Below are positions 56,245 to 64,000 of a DNA stretch of 64,000 bases, piece by piece (the stretch's first letter is position 1; each line of letters opens with the position of its first letter). The position numbers were made by a program, and so were the translations under genes. A model generated the notes under the pieces. The model made no database searches, had not been told where the DNA came from, and saw only the letters and a program-made list of their open reading frames with translations. Location of the stretch: NCBI RefSeq assembly GCF_004795255.1, contig NZ_SSBQ01000002.1:4246001-4310000 (forward strand). Direction: 5' to 3'. This stretch comes from Streptomyces sp. RKND-216. GTDB lineage: Bacteria > Actinomycetota > Actinomycetes > Streptomycetales > Streptomycetaceae.

Positions 56245-57965
56245 ACCTGCGACGGATCGCGGCGGACCACCGCGGGCTGCTGATCACCGGCGTGCTGATG
56301 GGCCTGTTCGGCACAGCGGCCACGCTCGCGCAGCCCTGGCTGATCGGCCGCCTCATCGAGTCGGTGTCCGCGGGCGAGGCGATCGCGGGGATGATCGTCG
56401 CCATCGCCGCGCTGTTCCTCCTCGACGCGGCACTGGGTGCCGGACACGCCTATGTCATCGGCCGGGCGGGGGAGAACATCGTCTACGACGCCCGCCGCAT
56501 CCTGGGCGCCCGGCTGCTGCGCAGCCGGATCCGGGACTTCCAGCGGCTGCAGCAGGGCGACGTATTCTCCCGCACCGTCTCCGACACCTCGATCGCCTGC
56601 CTGGTGATCGCCCAGGCCCTCGCGCAGGTCTTCACCTCGCTCTTCATGGTGGTGGGCTGCGTGGTGCTCATGGCGCGGCTGGACTGGCGGCTGCTGCTGA
56701 CCACGGTCGGCTGCCTGGCGGCCGCCAGCGTCGTGTCGCTGCTGGTGGCCCGTCAGGTCCGCCTCGCCGCGCTGGCCAACCGGGCCAACGTCGGCGCCTT
56801 CGGCACCGGCCTGCAACGCGTGCTGGGCGCGCTGACCACGGTCAAGGCGTCGCGCGCGGAGGAACGCGAGACCGGTGAACTGGCCCGGCTGGCTGCCAGG
56901 GCGCGGCGCAGCGGCATCCGTGTCACCGGCCTGAACGCGCTGCTGATGCCGGTGATGAACGTCGGGACGCAGCTGTCGCTGGCGGTCGTCATCGCCTGGG
57001 GTATGGCGCGGGTGGCCACCGGATCCCTCTCGGCCGCCGATCTCACCGCGTTCGTGATGTACCTCTTCTACCTGGTGTCACCGCTGGTCATGCTGTTCAT
57101 GGCCGTCGGCCAGATCCAGCAGGGCCGCGCCGCCGTGCAGCGTGTGGTCGAACTGGCCGCGATCCCCCAGGAGGAGGACGACCGGCGCCTGCCCGAGCCG
57201 TCCCCGGCGGTCGAGGCGTCCGCGTCCGCGGTGCGGTTCGAGAACGTCACCTTCGGCTACGGGGCCGGCGGGCCGGTCCTGCGGGACGTCTCGCTGACGG
57301 TGCCCGAACACGGTCTGACCGCGATCGTCGGACCCTCCGGTGCGGGCAAGACGACCCTCTTCCAGCTCATCGAGCGCTTCCGCGAGGCCGACTCCGGCAC
57401 GGTGAGCGTCGCCGGCCGCGACGTGACCGCGACCCGCCTGAACGACCTGCGCTCCCTGGTCGGTTACGTGGAGCAGGACGTCCCGCTGCTCAGCGGCACC
57501 GTCCGCGACAACCTCCTCTACGCCCAGCCCGACGCGGACGAGGCGGAGATCGCGCGTGCCCTGCGCATGGCCTGTCTGGAGGACGTCGTCGCCGGTCTGC
57601 CGGACGGCCTCGACACCGTGCTGGGGGAGCGCGGCTCCGGGCTCTCCGGCGGTCAGCGGCAGCGTCTGGCCATCGCGCGGACCCTGCTGCAACGGCCCCG
57701 CGTGATCCTGCTGGACGAGGTCACCGCCCACCTGGACGCCGACACCGAGGCGGCCCTGCGCGACGCCGTGACCGAGGCGTCCCGCGAGTGCGCCGTCCTG
57801 GCCATCGCGCACCGCATCTCCACCGTGGCGCAGGCCGACCGCATCATCGTCCTGGAGGAAGGACGGGTACGCGCCACCGGCAACCACCAGGCGCTGATGG
57901 CCGACGACGAGGTCTACCGTCGCCTGGCCACCCGTCAGCTCGGCCCGGAGAGCGTGCTGTCGTGA
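56241..57965 (+). CDS. ABC transporter, fused membrane and ATPase domains (linaridin T)
   Basis: A 574-residue half-transporter. Six helices occupy residues 1-310 and the ATPase domain about 335-574, with Walker A GPSGAGKTTL, signature LSGGQRQRLAIART, Walker B VILLDEVTAHLD and switch His AIAHRIST. There is no N-terminal C39 peptidase, so it exports the peptide but does not cut the leader. The ATG at 56241 overlaps the methyltransferase stop. Confidence 0.92.
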   Translation: MNLRRIAADHRGLLITGVLMGLFGTAATLAQPWLIGRLIESVSAGEAIAGMIVAIAALFLLDAALGAGHAYVIGRAGENIVYDARRILGARLLRSRIRDFQRLQQGDVFSRTVSDTSIACLVIAQALAQVFTSLFMVVGCVVLMARLDWRLLLTTVGCLAAASVVSLLVARQVRLAALANRANVGAFGTGLQRVLGALTTVKASRAEERETGELARLAARARRSGIRVTGLNALLMPVMNVGTQLSLAVVIAWGMARVATGSLSAADLTAFVMYLFYLVSPLVMLFMAVGQIQQGRAAVQRVVELAAIPQEEDDRRLPEPSPAVEASASAVRFENVTFGYGAGGPVLRDVSLTVPEHGLTAIVGPSGAGKTTLFQLIERFREADSGTVSVAGRDVTATRLNDLRSLVGYVEQDVPLLSGTVRDNLLYAQPDADEAEIARALRMACLEDVVAGLPDGLDTVLGERGSGLSGGQRQRLAIARTLLQRPRVILLDEVTAHLDADTEAALRDAVTEASRECAVLAIAHRISTVAQADRIIVLEEGRVRATGNHQALMADDEVYRRLATRQLGPESVLS

Positions 57966-59443
57966 CGTCCGCCGACGCCGCCGTGGTCGGTGCCGGCCCC
58001 AACGGGCTGGCCGCCGCCGTCACCCTCGCCCGGGCGGGCCTGCGCGTGCGGGTGCACGAACGAGCCGGCACCGTCGGCGGCGGACTGCGCGGCGCCGCGC
58101 TCTTCGACAGCGACGTCACCCACGACCTGTGCGCCGCCGTCCATCCGATGGCGGCCGCCTCGGCCTTCTTCCGGGCGTTCGACCTGCCGGCGCGGGGCGT
58201 GCCCATGCTGCACCCCGACATCACCTACGCGCACCCCCTCGACGACGGCCGGGCCGCGCTCGCCCACCGCGACCTGGCGCGCACCTGCGACGGGCTCGGC
58301 GCCGACGGGCCGCGCTGGCGGCGGCTGATGGAGCCGCTGGTGCACCGCAGCCAGGGTGTCACCGACCTGCTGCTGTCCACGCAGCGGACCCCGCCCCCTC
58401 CGGTGATCGCCGCGCTGCTCGCCCCCCGCATCCTGGGCAACCGGCTGCGCGGCAACGGGCTGCGCACCGAGGACGCGCGCGCGCTTCTCTCCGGCGTCGC
58501 GGCACACGCCGTCGGGCCGCTCCCCAGCCTGCCGTCGGCGGCGATCGCCGTGCTGCTGGGGCACCTCGCGCACGCCACCGGCTGGCCCCTCCCGCAGGGC
58601 GGCAGCGGCCGCATCGCCGACGCCCTGCTGGACGACCTGCGCGCACACGGCGGCACCGTACAGACCGGTCACCACGTCACCGACCTCGCCGAACTCGACA
58701 CCCCCGTGGTCCTCCTCGACACCACGCCCCGCGCCTTCGCCGACCTGGCCGGCGACCGCCTGCCGCCGCGCGCCCGCCGCGCGCTCCTGCGCTTCCGCTA
58801 CGGGCCGGGGGCGGCCAAGGCCGACTTCCTGGTGTCCGGACCGATTCCGTGGACGAACCCCGAGGTGGGCAGGGCAGGCACCGTCCACCTCGGCGGCACC
58901 CACGCCCACACCCTGGCGGTGGAGCGGGCCGCCGCGGCGGGCGAGGCCACCGATGAACCCTTCGCCCTGGTAGTCGACCCGGCCGTCACCGACCCGTCGC
59001 GGGCCGCCGCGGACGGCAGGCGCCCCGTGTGGGCGTACGCCCACGTGCCCAACGGCGACACGCGCGACCCGGTACCGCTCCTGACCCGCCGCATCGAGCG
59101 GTACGCGCCGGGGTTCGCCGACACCGTGCTCGCCGCCCGCGGGGTCTCCGCCGCCGCCTACGAGCACTACAACCCCAACTATGTCGGCGGAGACATCGGA
59201 TCGGGCGCCATCACGCTGCGCCAGTCGCTGCTGCGGCCCGTGCCGCGCCGGCATCCGTACCGCACGCCGCTGCGAGGGGTATACCTCTGCTCAGCCTCCA
59301 CTCCTCCGGGGCCGAGCGTCCACGGCATGTGCGGTCATCTGGCCGCTCTGGACGTCCTGCGCCGGGAGTTCGGCGTCCGTTCCGCTCCGCCGCTGGGTCC
59401 GCCCGCCGGAGCGAGAGATCACGCAGGAAGGGAAACCGTATGA
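57962..59443 (+). CDS. FAD-dependent oxidoreductase, phytoene-desaturase-like (linaridin E type)
   Basis: A 493-residue flavoprotein. The dinucleotide fold is AVVGAGPNGLAAAVTLARAG, followed by HERAGTVGGGLRGAALF, as in phytoene desaturases and related enzymes. The C-terminal FAD block (CSASTPPGPSVHGMCGHLAA) is present. Such genes recur in linaridin clusters; a role in oxidising or isomerising residues of the peptide is possible but unproven. The GTG at 57962 overlaps the ABC transporter stop. Confidence 0.85.
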   Translation: MTSADAAVVGAGPNGLAAAVTLARAGLRVRVHERAGTVGGGLRGAALFDSDVTHDLCAAVHPMAAASAFFRAFDLPARGVPMLHPDITYAHPLDDGRAALAHRDLARTCDGLGADGPRWRRLMEPLVHRSQGVTDLLLSTQRTPPPPVIAALLAPRILGNRLRGNGLRTEDARALLSGVAAHAVGPLPSLPSAAIAVLLGHLAHATGWPLPQGGSGRIADALLDDLRAHGGTVQTGHHVTDLAELDTPVVLLDTTPRAFADLAGDRLPPRARRALLRFRYGPGAAKADFLVSGPIPWTNPEVGRAGTVHLGGTHAHTLAVERAAAAGEATDEPFALVVDPAVTDPSRAAADGRRPVWAYAHVPNGDTRDPVPLLTRRIERYAPGFADTVLAARGVSAAAYEHYNPNYVGGDIGSGAITLRQSLLRPVPRRHPYRTPLRGVYLCSASTPPGPSVHGMCGHLAALDVLRREFGVRSAPPLGPPAGARDHAGRETV

Positions 59444-60261
59444 GCACCGCCCACCGACCCGACGCCGCCCAGGACTTCGCCGGATACCTGCGGGCCTACT
59501 ACGCCGAGGCCGCCGCCGGCCCCGGCGGTCCCGAGGAGGTGTGGGACCGCTACCACACGCCCGGGGGAACCCACACGGTCAACGGCCGCCCCTGGGACCG
59601 CCACGAGATCATCAAGAGCGTGCGGCAGCGCCGCGAGGCCGACTCCCCGACGGCGGTGCACGTGCACGAGGTGCTCGTCGAAGGCAGCCGCGCCGCGGCC
59701 CGGTTCACCCTCCACCACACCATGCTGGGCAAGCTCGAGACCGCGGCCGAGACCGCCCTCTTCGCCGAGCTGGCCGAGGACGGACGCGTCGCCTCGACCA
59801 CGACGTTCTCCGCGAGCCGGCCCGGCTGGAGCGGCCTCGGGGAGCGTCCCGCCGAGGGCGACGCCCGCCCGTCGGCACCCGCGCCCGCCTCCGCCCCCGA
59901 CCCGGCCGACTACCTGAACGCGTACGCCGAGGCCGCCTTCCGCTCGGAGGCACCGGCCGGCGACGTCCACGACCGCTTCCACACGCCCGACGCCGTCCAC
60001 CACGCCGGCCGCCGCTCACTGGGGCGCGCCGACATCGTGCAGGACATGGAGAAGGCGCGGCGCAAGGGGCGGACCTGGCCGGTGGAGGTCCACGAGGCGC
60101 TGCGCGACGGCGACCGCTTCGCCGCCCGCTACAGCACCTGGCCCGACGACGGGCGGCAGGAGCGCAAGCGCGAGGAGCTCTTCGTCTTCGGCCGGTTCGC
60201 CGCCGACGGCCGGGTGTGCGAGGTGCGCCTGCTCCGAGAACCCGCGTACGGCGCGCAGTAG
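59440..60261 (+). CDS. Tandem NTF2-fold (SnoaL-like) protein of unknown role
   Basis: A 273-residue protein made of two similar halves (about residues 8-125 and 150-270). Each begins with a helix like AGYLRAYYAEAAAGP or ADYLNAYAEAAFRSE. Each then has a DRYHTP/DRFHTP element, HEI or ADI, and a strand with HEVLVEG or HEALRDG. The fold resembles SnoaL/NTF2 proteins, which are enzymes or binding proteins in many antibiotic pathways. It is coupled to the oxidoreductase by ATGA. The function is not predictable. Confidence 0.72.
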   Translation: MSTAHRPDAAQDFAGYLRAYYAEAAAGPGGPEEVWDRYHTPGGTHTVNGRPWDRHEIIKSVRQRREADSPTAVHVHEVLVEGSRAAARFTLHHTMLGKLETAAETALFAELAEDGRVASTTTFSASRPGWSGLGERPAEGDARPSAPAPASAPDPADYLNAYAEAAFRSEAPAGDVHDRFHTPDAVHHAGRRSLGRADIVQDMEKARRKGRTWPVEVHEALRDGDRFAARYSTWPDDGRQERKREELFVFGRFAADGRVCEVRLLREPAYGAQ

Positions 60262-60307
60262 GCGGCGTGTGCCGTGCACCCGCGAACCCACCAGCGGAGG
60301 GGAACAG

Positions 60308-60526
60308 ATGAGTAATCCGTTCGACGACGAGGACGGCGAGTTCTTGGTGCTCGTCAACGACGAGCAGCAGCACTCGCTGTGGCCGGCCTTCGCGGAGGTG
60401 CCCGAGGGGTGGACCGTCGCCCTGGGACCGGAAAGCCGCCCGAGGTGCCTGGAGTTCGTCGAGGAGAACTGGACCGACATGCGGCCGGCGAGCCTCGCCC
60501 GGCAGATGGAGCAGCCGCAGGCGTGA
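60308..60526 (+). CDS. MbtH-family protein
   Basis: A 72-residue protein with the full MbtH signature: NDEQQHSLWPAF, VPEGWTVALG and NWTDMRPASL, including the conserved Trp residues. MbtH proteins bind and activate adenylation domains of NRPSs. Here the gene follows the linaridin-like operon by 46 bases and ends at a hairpin, while no NRPS is in the window, so its partner must be elsewhere. GGAGGGG precedes the ATG. Confidence 0.93.
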   Translation: MSNPFDDEDGEFLVLVNDEQQHSLWPAFAEVPEGWTVALGPESRPRCLEFVEENWTDMRPASLARQMEQPQA

Positions 60527-60530
60527 CGCT

Positions 60531-60554
60531 GTGCCGCCGCTGAGGCGGCGGCAC
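60531..60554 (+). terminator. Terminator after mbtH
   Basis: GTGCCGCCGC, a TGAG loop, then GCGGCGGCAC: a perfect 10-bp stem four bases after the stop codon. It marks the end of the RiPP operon. Confidence 0.85.
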
Positions 60555-60643
60555 GGCGGGGGGAGAAGTCCGCGGTCGGCGCGCGGCCGGGAACGTCCGC
60601 GCGCCGACCGCGGGAAGTGCACCGACCTTCGAGGGGGGAACAC

Positions 60644-61672
60644 GTGGCACCGGACGTCACCGGCGACGCGGCACGCCCATGCCCGGCAGCCGTGCGCGGA
60701 GCGGCCTGGCATGTGCCCGAAGCGGCCACGCCGGTCCCCGAGCTGCCCGAGCTCGCGTCGCTGAACGAGGAGGAGCGCCGGGCCTGTCTGGCGCTCGGCG
60801 TCGACCGTATCCACGCGGACGACGCCCTGGACTCCACCGCGCTGGCCGAAGGAGCCGCGCGGCAGGTGCTGGACCAGGCGGGGTTGCCGCCCGGGGACCT
60901 CGGCGGCCTGATCGTCGTGGAGTCGAGGGCGCCGGAGACGCTGCTCAGCTCGGAGGCGACCAGGCTGCAGCGGCGGCTCGGCGCCGACGCGGCGATCACC
61001 TTCACCGTCGGCGGCCTCGGCTGCGTCTCGGTCACCCCGGCGCTGCTCGCCGCGCGCGGACTGCTGTGCGCCGACCCGGGCCTGGGCGACGTGCTCGTCG
61101 TCCACGGGAGCAAGCCGGCCGGTGCGGGCCGCTACCGGCACCCGGTGACGGTCAACGGCGACGGCGGGCAGGCGCTGCTGGTGTCCCGCCGCGGCCCGGT
61201 ACGGCTGCTCGACATCGTCCAGGAGACCAACGGGGACCACTGGGACCTGTTCCACGTCGCCTACCGGGACCGGCCCGCCGACCAGTGGCGCGAGGAGTGC
61301 CGGGACCTCCCCACGTACTCGTTCCGCCTCGCCATGGAGACCCGCGGCAGACTCTCCGCCCTGCTGTCCTCCCTTCTGGAGCGCAACGGCCTCGGGCTCG
61401 GGGACGTCCGAGGCTACGTCAGCCAGAACCTGTCGGCGGCCGGCTTCCGGTTCACCGAGGAGTCGCTCGGGATAGAGCTGCTGCCGGTCTGCCGGGACAA
61501 CCTCCGCCGCTTCGGCCACCTGGGCCCCAACGACGTGTTCCTCAACCTCTACACGGCGAGGGAGCGCGGGCAGCTCGTCGAGGGCGACCGGGCCGTACTG
61601 ATCAACGTGAGTCCGGTGGCCGCGTGGAGCGTGCTGCTGGTCGAACTGGGACCGCAGGAGAAGATGTCATGA
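60644..61672 (+). CDS. Atypical KAS III (FabH-like) ketosynthase or acyltransferase
   Basis: A 342-residue thiolase-fold protein. The active-site Cys is kept (VGGLGCVSVTPAL, Cys127). The usual His of the HQAN motif is replaced by Ser (YVSQNLSAAGF), and the third Asn region reads FLNLYTARERG. Loss of the decarboxylation His suggests acyl transfer or C-C bond formation with a preformed nucleophile rather than classical condensation. It starts with GTG at 60644 after GAGGGGGGA and is coupled to the ACP gene by ATGA. Confidence 0.8.
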   Translation: MAPDVTGDAARPCPAAVRGAAWHVPEAATPVPELPELASLNEEERRACLALGVDRIHADDALDSTALAEGAARQVLDQAGLPPGDLGGLIVVESRAPETLLSSEATRLQRRLGADAAITFTVGGLGCVSVTPALLAARGLLCADPGLGDVLVVHGSKPAGAGRYRHPVTVNGDGGQALLVSRRGPVRLLDIVQETNGDHWDLFHVAYRDRPADQWREECRDLPTYSFRLAMETRGRLSALLSSLLERNGLGLGDVRGYVSQNLSAAGFRFTEESLGIELLPVCRDNLRRFGHLGPNDVFLNLYTARERGQLVEGDRAVLINVSPVAAWSVLLVELGPQEKMS

Positions 61673-61926
61673 ACCTGATCACTTCGGAGATCACCGCCTT
61701 CCTCTCCGACGCGCTCCGCTGCGAGGTCGGGCCGGAGGACGACTACTTCGCCCTGGGCCTGGCCGACTCCCTCTTCGCCCTCGAGTTGGTGACCTTCGTC
61801 GAGGAGCGCTTCTCGCTCACCGTCGAGGTCGAGGACCTCGACCTCGACAGCTTCCGGACGGCCGACCGCATCACCGGCTTCGTGCAGCGCAAGTCCGGGG
61901 CGGCGGCCCACCCGGAGGGGCCGTGA
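61669..61926 (+). CDS. Acyl carrier protein
   Basis: An 85-residue ACP. The phosphopantetheine site is FALGLADSLFALEL (Ser34). The small stand-alone ACP between KAS III and acyl-CoA dehydrogenase genes fits the carrier on which FkbH-type enzymes load a glycolytic three-carbon unit. It overlaps both neighbours by four bases. Confidence 0.92.
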   Translation: MNLITSEITAFLSDALRCEVGPEDDYFALGLADSLFALELVTFVEERFSLTVEVEDLDLDSFRTADRITGFVQRKSGAAAHPEGP

Positions 61927-63107
61927 GCACCCGGACCGGGCGGCTGAGCTCGCCGGTCGCGACGGCGGCCGGCCTGGCCGCGGACGTGCGCGACCGGGCC
62001 GCTGTCTGGGACCGCGACGGCGGCCTGCCGGACACCGTGCGCGACGAAGTCGCCGCCGCCGGCCTGCTGGCGGCCGATCTGCCCGAGGAGTACGGGGGCG
62101 CCGGCGCGACCCCGGCCGAACTGGGCGAGCTCTGCGCCCACCTGGGCGGCGTGTGCAGCGCGCTGCGGGGCCTGGTGACCGTGCAGGGCATGGTGGCCGC
62201 GGCACTGCACCGGTGGGGCACCCGGGAGCAGCGGGCCCGGTGGCTGCCGCGACTGGCCGACGGCGAGCTGACCGCCGGCTTCGCCGCCACCGAACAGGCC
62301 GCCGGAAGCGCGCTGTCGGCCGTGACCACCCGGATCGAGCGGGACGGCGCCGACGTGGTGGTCACCGGCCGCAAGAAGTGGATCACCTTCGGGCAGGTCG
62401 CCGACGTGTTCCTCGTCCTCGGCCAGGACGGCGGCAGGCCCGTCACGGCGCTCGTGGAGGGGTGGCGCGACGGCGTCGGCCGGGAACCGGTCCGCGACCA
62501 GCTGGGGATGCGCGCCGCCCGCATCGCCCACGTCGACTTCCGGTCCGTCCGGATACCGCCCGGCAACCTCGTCGCCCCGGCCGGTCTGGGGCTCTCCCAC
62601 GTGGCGGCCACGGCGCTCAACCACGGGCGCTTCACCGTCGCCTGGGGCTGCGTCGGCATGGCGGAGGCGTGCGTGGAGGACGCGGCCACCCACGCCGCCA
62701 CCCGCGCGCAGGGGGATGCGGTCCTGGCCGACCACCAGTCGGTACGGGCGCTGCTCGCCCGCGCGGCGGTCCAGGCGGCGGGCGCGCGCGCACTGTGCTG
62801 CCGCGCGGCGGAGGCCCGCAGCGGGAACACCCAGCGCGGCATCCCCGAGACCGTCCTCGCCAAGTACGCGGCCGCCGACGCCGCCGCGGCCGCCGGCCGG
62901 GACGCCGTCCAGATCCTCGGCTCGGCGGGCTGCGAGCCCGACAGCCGTGTCGCCCGCCACTTCCGGGACGCCAAGGTCATGGAGATCATCGAAGGAGCGC
63001 AGCAGGTGGCCGAACAGCACATCGCCGAACACGTGATGCGCCGGTACACGGCGCCCCGGGCGAACGGCACGCCGGCCGGCGCCGCCGGCGGGGCGGCGGC
63101 GCGATGA
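61923..63107 (+). CDS. Acyl-CoA dehydrogenase family protein, probably acting on acyl-ACP
   Basis: A 394-residue flavoprotein. The N-terminal helical domain contains ADLPEEYGGAGATPAELGEL, the middle has GFAATEQAAGSALSAV, and the C-terminal helices include AVQILGSAGCEPDS and IIEGAQQVAEQHIAEHV. In methoxymalonyl-ACP pathways an enzyme of this family (FkbI type) oxidises the ACP-bound unit. It starts with GTG at 61923 and overlaps the FkbH-like gene by four bases. Confidence 0.88.
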   Translation: MSTRTGRLSSPVATAAGLAADVRDRAAVWDRDGGLPDTVRDEVAAAGLLAADLPEEYGGAGATPAELGELCAHLGGVCSALRGLVTVQGMVAAALHRWGTREQRARWLPRLADGELTAGFAATEQAAGSALSAVTTRIERDGADVVVTGRKKWITFGQVADVFLVLGQDGGRPVTALVEGWRDGVGREPVRDQLGMRAARIAHVDFRSVRIPPGNLVAPAGLGLSHVAATALNHGRFTVAWGCVGMAEACVEDAATHAATRAQGDAVLADHQSVRALLARAAVQAAGARALCCRAAEARSGNTQRGIPETVLAKYAAADAAAAAGRDAVQILGSAGCEPDSRVARHFRDAKVMEIIEGAQQVAEQHIAEHVMRRYTAPRANGTPAGAAGGAAAR

Positions 63108-64000
63108 CCACGGCGAAGGACACCACCGAGAACACCGCCGAGGGCGCCGTGGCCGTCGTCAAGTGCCTGGTCTGGGACCTGGACGACACCCTGTGGGACG
63201 GGGTCGTCCTGGAGAACGACGAGCCCGTCCCGTACCCCGCCGCACTGAAGACGCTGCGCGCGCTGGACGAGCGCGGCATCCTGCACGCCGCCGCCAGCCG
63301 CGGCGAGTACGACGTCAGCCGCCGCCACCTCGAACTCCACGACCTGGAGGAGTGGTTCTGCGACCTCCAGGTCGGCTGGGGGGCGAAGTCGGAGGCGGTG
63401 CGGCGCATCGCCGAGAGGCTGAACATCGGCCTGGACACCATCGCGTTCGTCGACAACGACCCGGTGGAGAGGGCCGAGGTCGCCTCCGCCCTCCCCGTCG
63501 TCCGGTGCTATCCCGCGGACCAGGTCGGGGAGCTGGCCGGACTGCCCGAGTTCCGGCCGGAATGCGTCACCGAGGAGGCCGGCAGCAGGAGGCTGCTCTA
63601 CCGCACCGAGCACCGCCGGCAGGCCGCCGAGGAGTCCTTCGGCGGCGACCGGCAGGGCTTCCTCGCCTCGCTGAACCTGGTGATGACCGTCGGGGACGCG
63701 ACCGAGCAGGACCTGGCCCGCGCCAGCGAACTGACGGTGCGCACCCACCAGCTCAACACCTCGGGGGTCACCTACGACGCCGCCGAACTGCGTGCGCTCG
63801 CGGCCTCGCCCGACCACCGCGTGCAGGTGGCCAGGCTCCGCGATGACTACGGCGACTACGGCATCATCGGCCTCGCCGTCACGGAACACACCGCCGACGA
63901 GTCCGTGCTGCTGCTGTTGCTGATGTCCTGCCGGGTCGCCTCACGCGGCGTCGGCAGCGTGCTCCTGGACCACCTGACGCGGGAGGCGGTGGCGGCCGGA
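63104..64000 (+). CDS. FkbH-like HAD-family enzyme, cut by the window edge
   Basis: The first 299 residues are present and the gene runs off the right edge. The HAD nucleophile motif is LVWDLDDTLWDG, followed by AASRGEYDVS and FVDNDPVERAEV. The C-terminal part begins a GNAT-like domain (MSCRVASRGVGSVLLDHL). FkbH enzymes load 1,3-bisphosphoglycerate onto an ACP as a glyceryl unit. With the ACP and dehydrogenase this points to methoxymalonyl-ACP, hydroxymalonyl-ACP or a glyceryl-derived unit. The expected 3-hydroxyacyl dehydrogenase and O-methyltransferase are not in view. Confidence 0.88.
   Translation, partial: MTTAKDTTENTAEGAVAVVKCLVWDLDDTLWDGVVLENDEPVPYPAALKTLRALDERGILHAAASRGEYDVSRRHLELHDLEEWFCDLQVGWGAKSEAVRRIAERLNIGLDTIAFVDNDPVERAEVASALPVVRCYPADQVGELAGLPEFRPECVTEEAGSRRLLYRTEHRRQAAEESFGGDRQGFLASLNLVMTVGDATEQDLARASELTVRTHQLNTSGVTYDAAELRALAASPDHRVQVARLRDDYGDYGIIGLAVTEHTADESVLLLLLMSCRVASRGVGSVLLDHLTREAVAAG

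Noticed and set aside
57788..57961. Extension of the FAD oxidoreductase by 58 residues upstream
   Set aside because: That part overlaps the ABC transporter ATPase domain in another frame and is Arg/Pro-rich; the GTG at 57962 places the FAD motif at the very N-terminus as usual.

Overview
The window is chromosomal DNA of an actinomycete, almost certainly a Streptomyces. GC is very high, third codon positions are nearly all G or C, and GTG starts and 4-base ATGA/GTGA stop-start overlaps are frequent. The conserved gene order tig, clpP1, clpP2, clpX, valS, folC, ndk, mreB, mreC, mreD, pbp2, rodA, rne, rplU, rpmA, obg is the standard Streptomyces arrangement.

Positions 1-36.3 kb are this housekeeping core: an acyltransferase, two tRNAs (Gly-TCC and Pro-TGG), trigger factor, the Clp protease genes with a ClgR-like operator, a divergent EamA transporter/MocR regulator pair, valS, folC, ndk, the Mre/PBP2/RodA cell-elongation operon, a CYTH-CHAD protein, a radical SAM pair (TIGR03960/TIGR03936), RNase E/G, L21, L27 and Obg. 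The core is interrupted between valS and folC (13.4-14.9 kb) by a graveyard of gene fragments. Two of these match, in order and in coupling, the H and L genes of the peptide cluster at the right end.

Positions 36.4-43.6 kb form a cell-wall and redox block: an M15 DD-carboxypeptidase, an M74-type endopeptidase with two peptidoglycan-binding domains, and a leftward five-gene operon. That operon encodes an unknown protein, a MauE-like membrane protein, a MauD-like thioredoxin with a CRTC motif, a Tat-exported 12-cysteine MauA-like protein fused to two wall-binding domains, and a membrane protein whose frame is crossed by one UGA. selD and a tRNA-Sec gene lie a few kb away. A hairpin with an AGGTT apical loop sits 26 nt past the UGA, so I propose this membrane protein is a selenoprotein.

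Positions 43.7-50.2 kb are accessory: GNAT, a TrkH/TrkA potassium-uptake pair, and an ABC-2 exporter with a histidine kinase but no response regulator. A catalytically dead IS1634-like transposase and a low-GC intergenic stretch with a perfect Crp-type operator (50.2-52.3 kb) mark the edge of a biosynthetic region.

Positions 52.3-60.5 kb look like a linaridin-class RiPP cluster: two short precursor peptides that share the linaridin PxxxTP motif, a terminator-like hairpin, then the H (membrane plus alpha/beta hydrolase), L, M (methyltransferase), T (ABC transporter) and E (FAD oxidoreductase) genes, a tandem NTF2-fold protein and an MbtH protein. The predicted cores are Gly/Ala/Val-rich and nearly free of Ser and Thr, unlike cypemycin. 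From 60.6 kb to the right edge there is a separate operon: an atypical KAS III, an ACP, an acyl-CoA dehydrogenase and an FkbH-like enzyme cut by the window edge. This set usually makes an unusual ACP-linked extender unit for a PKS or NRPS outside the window.
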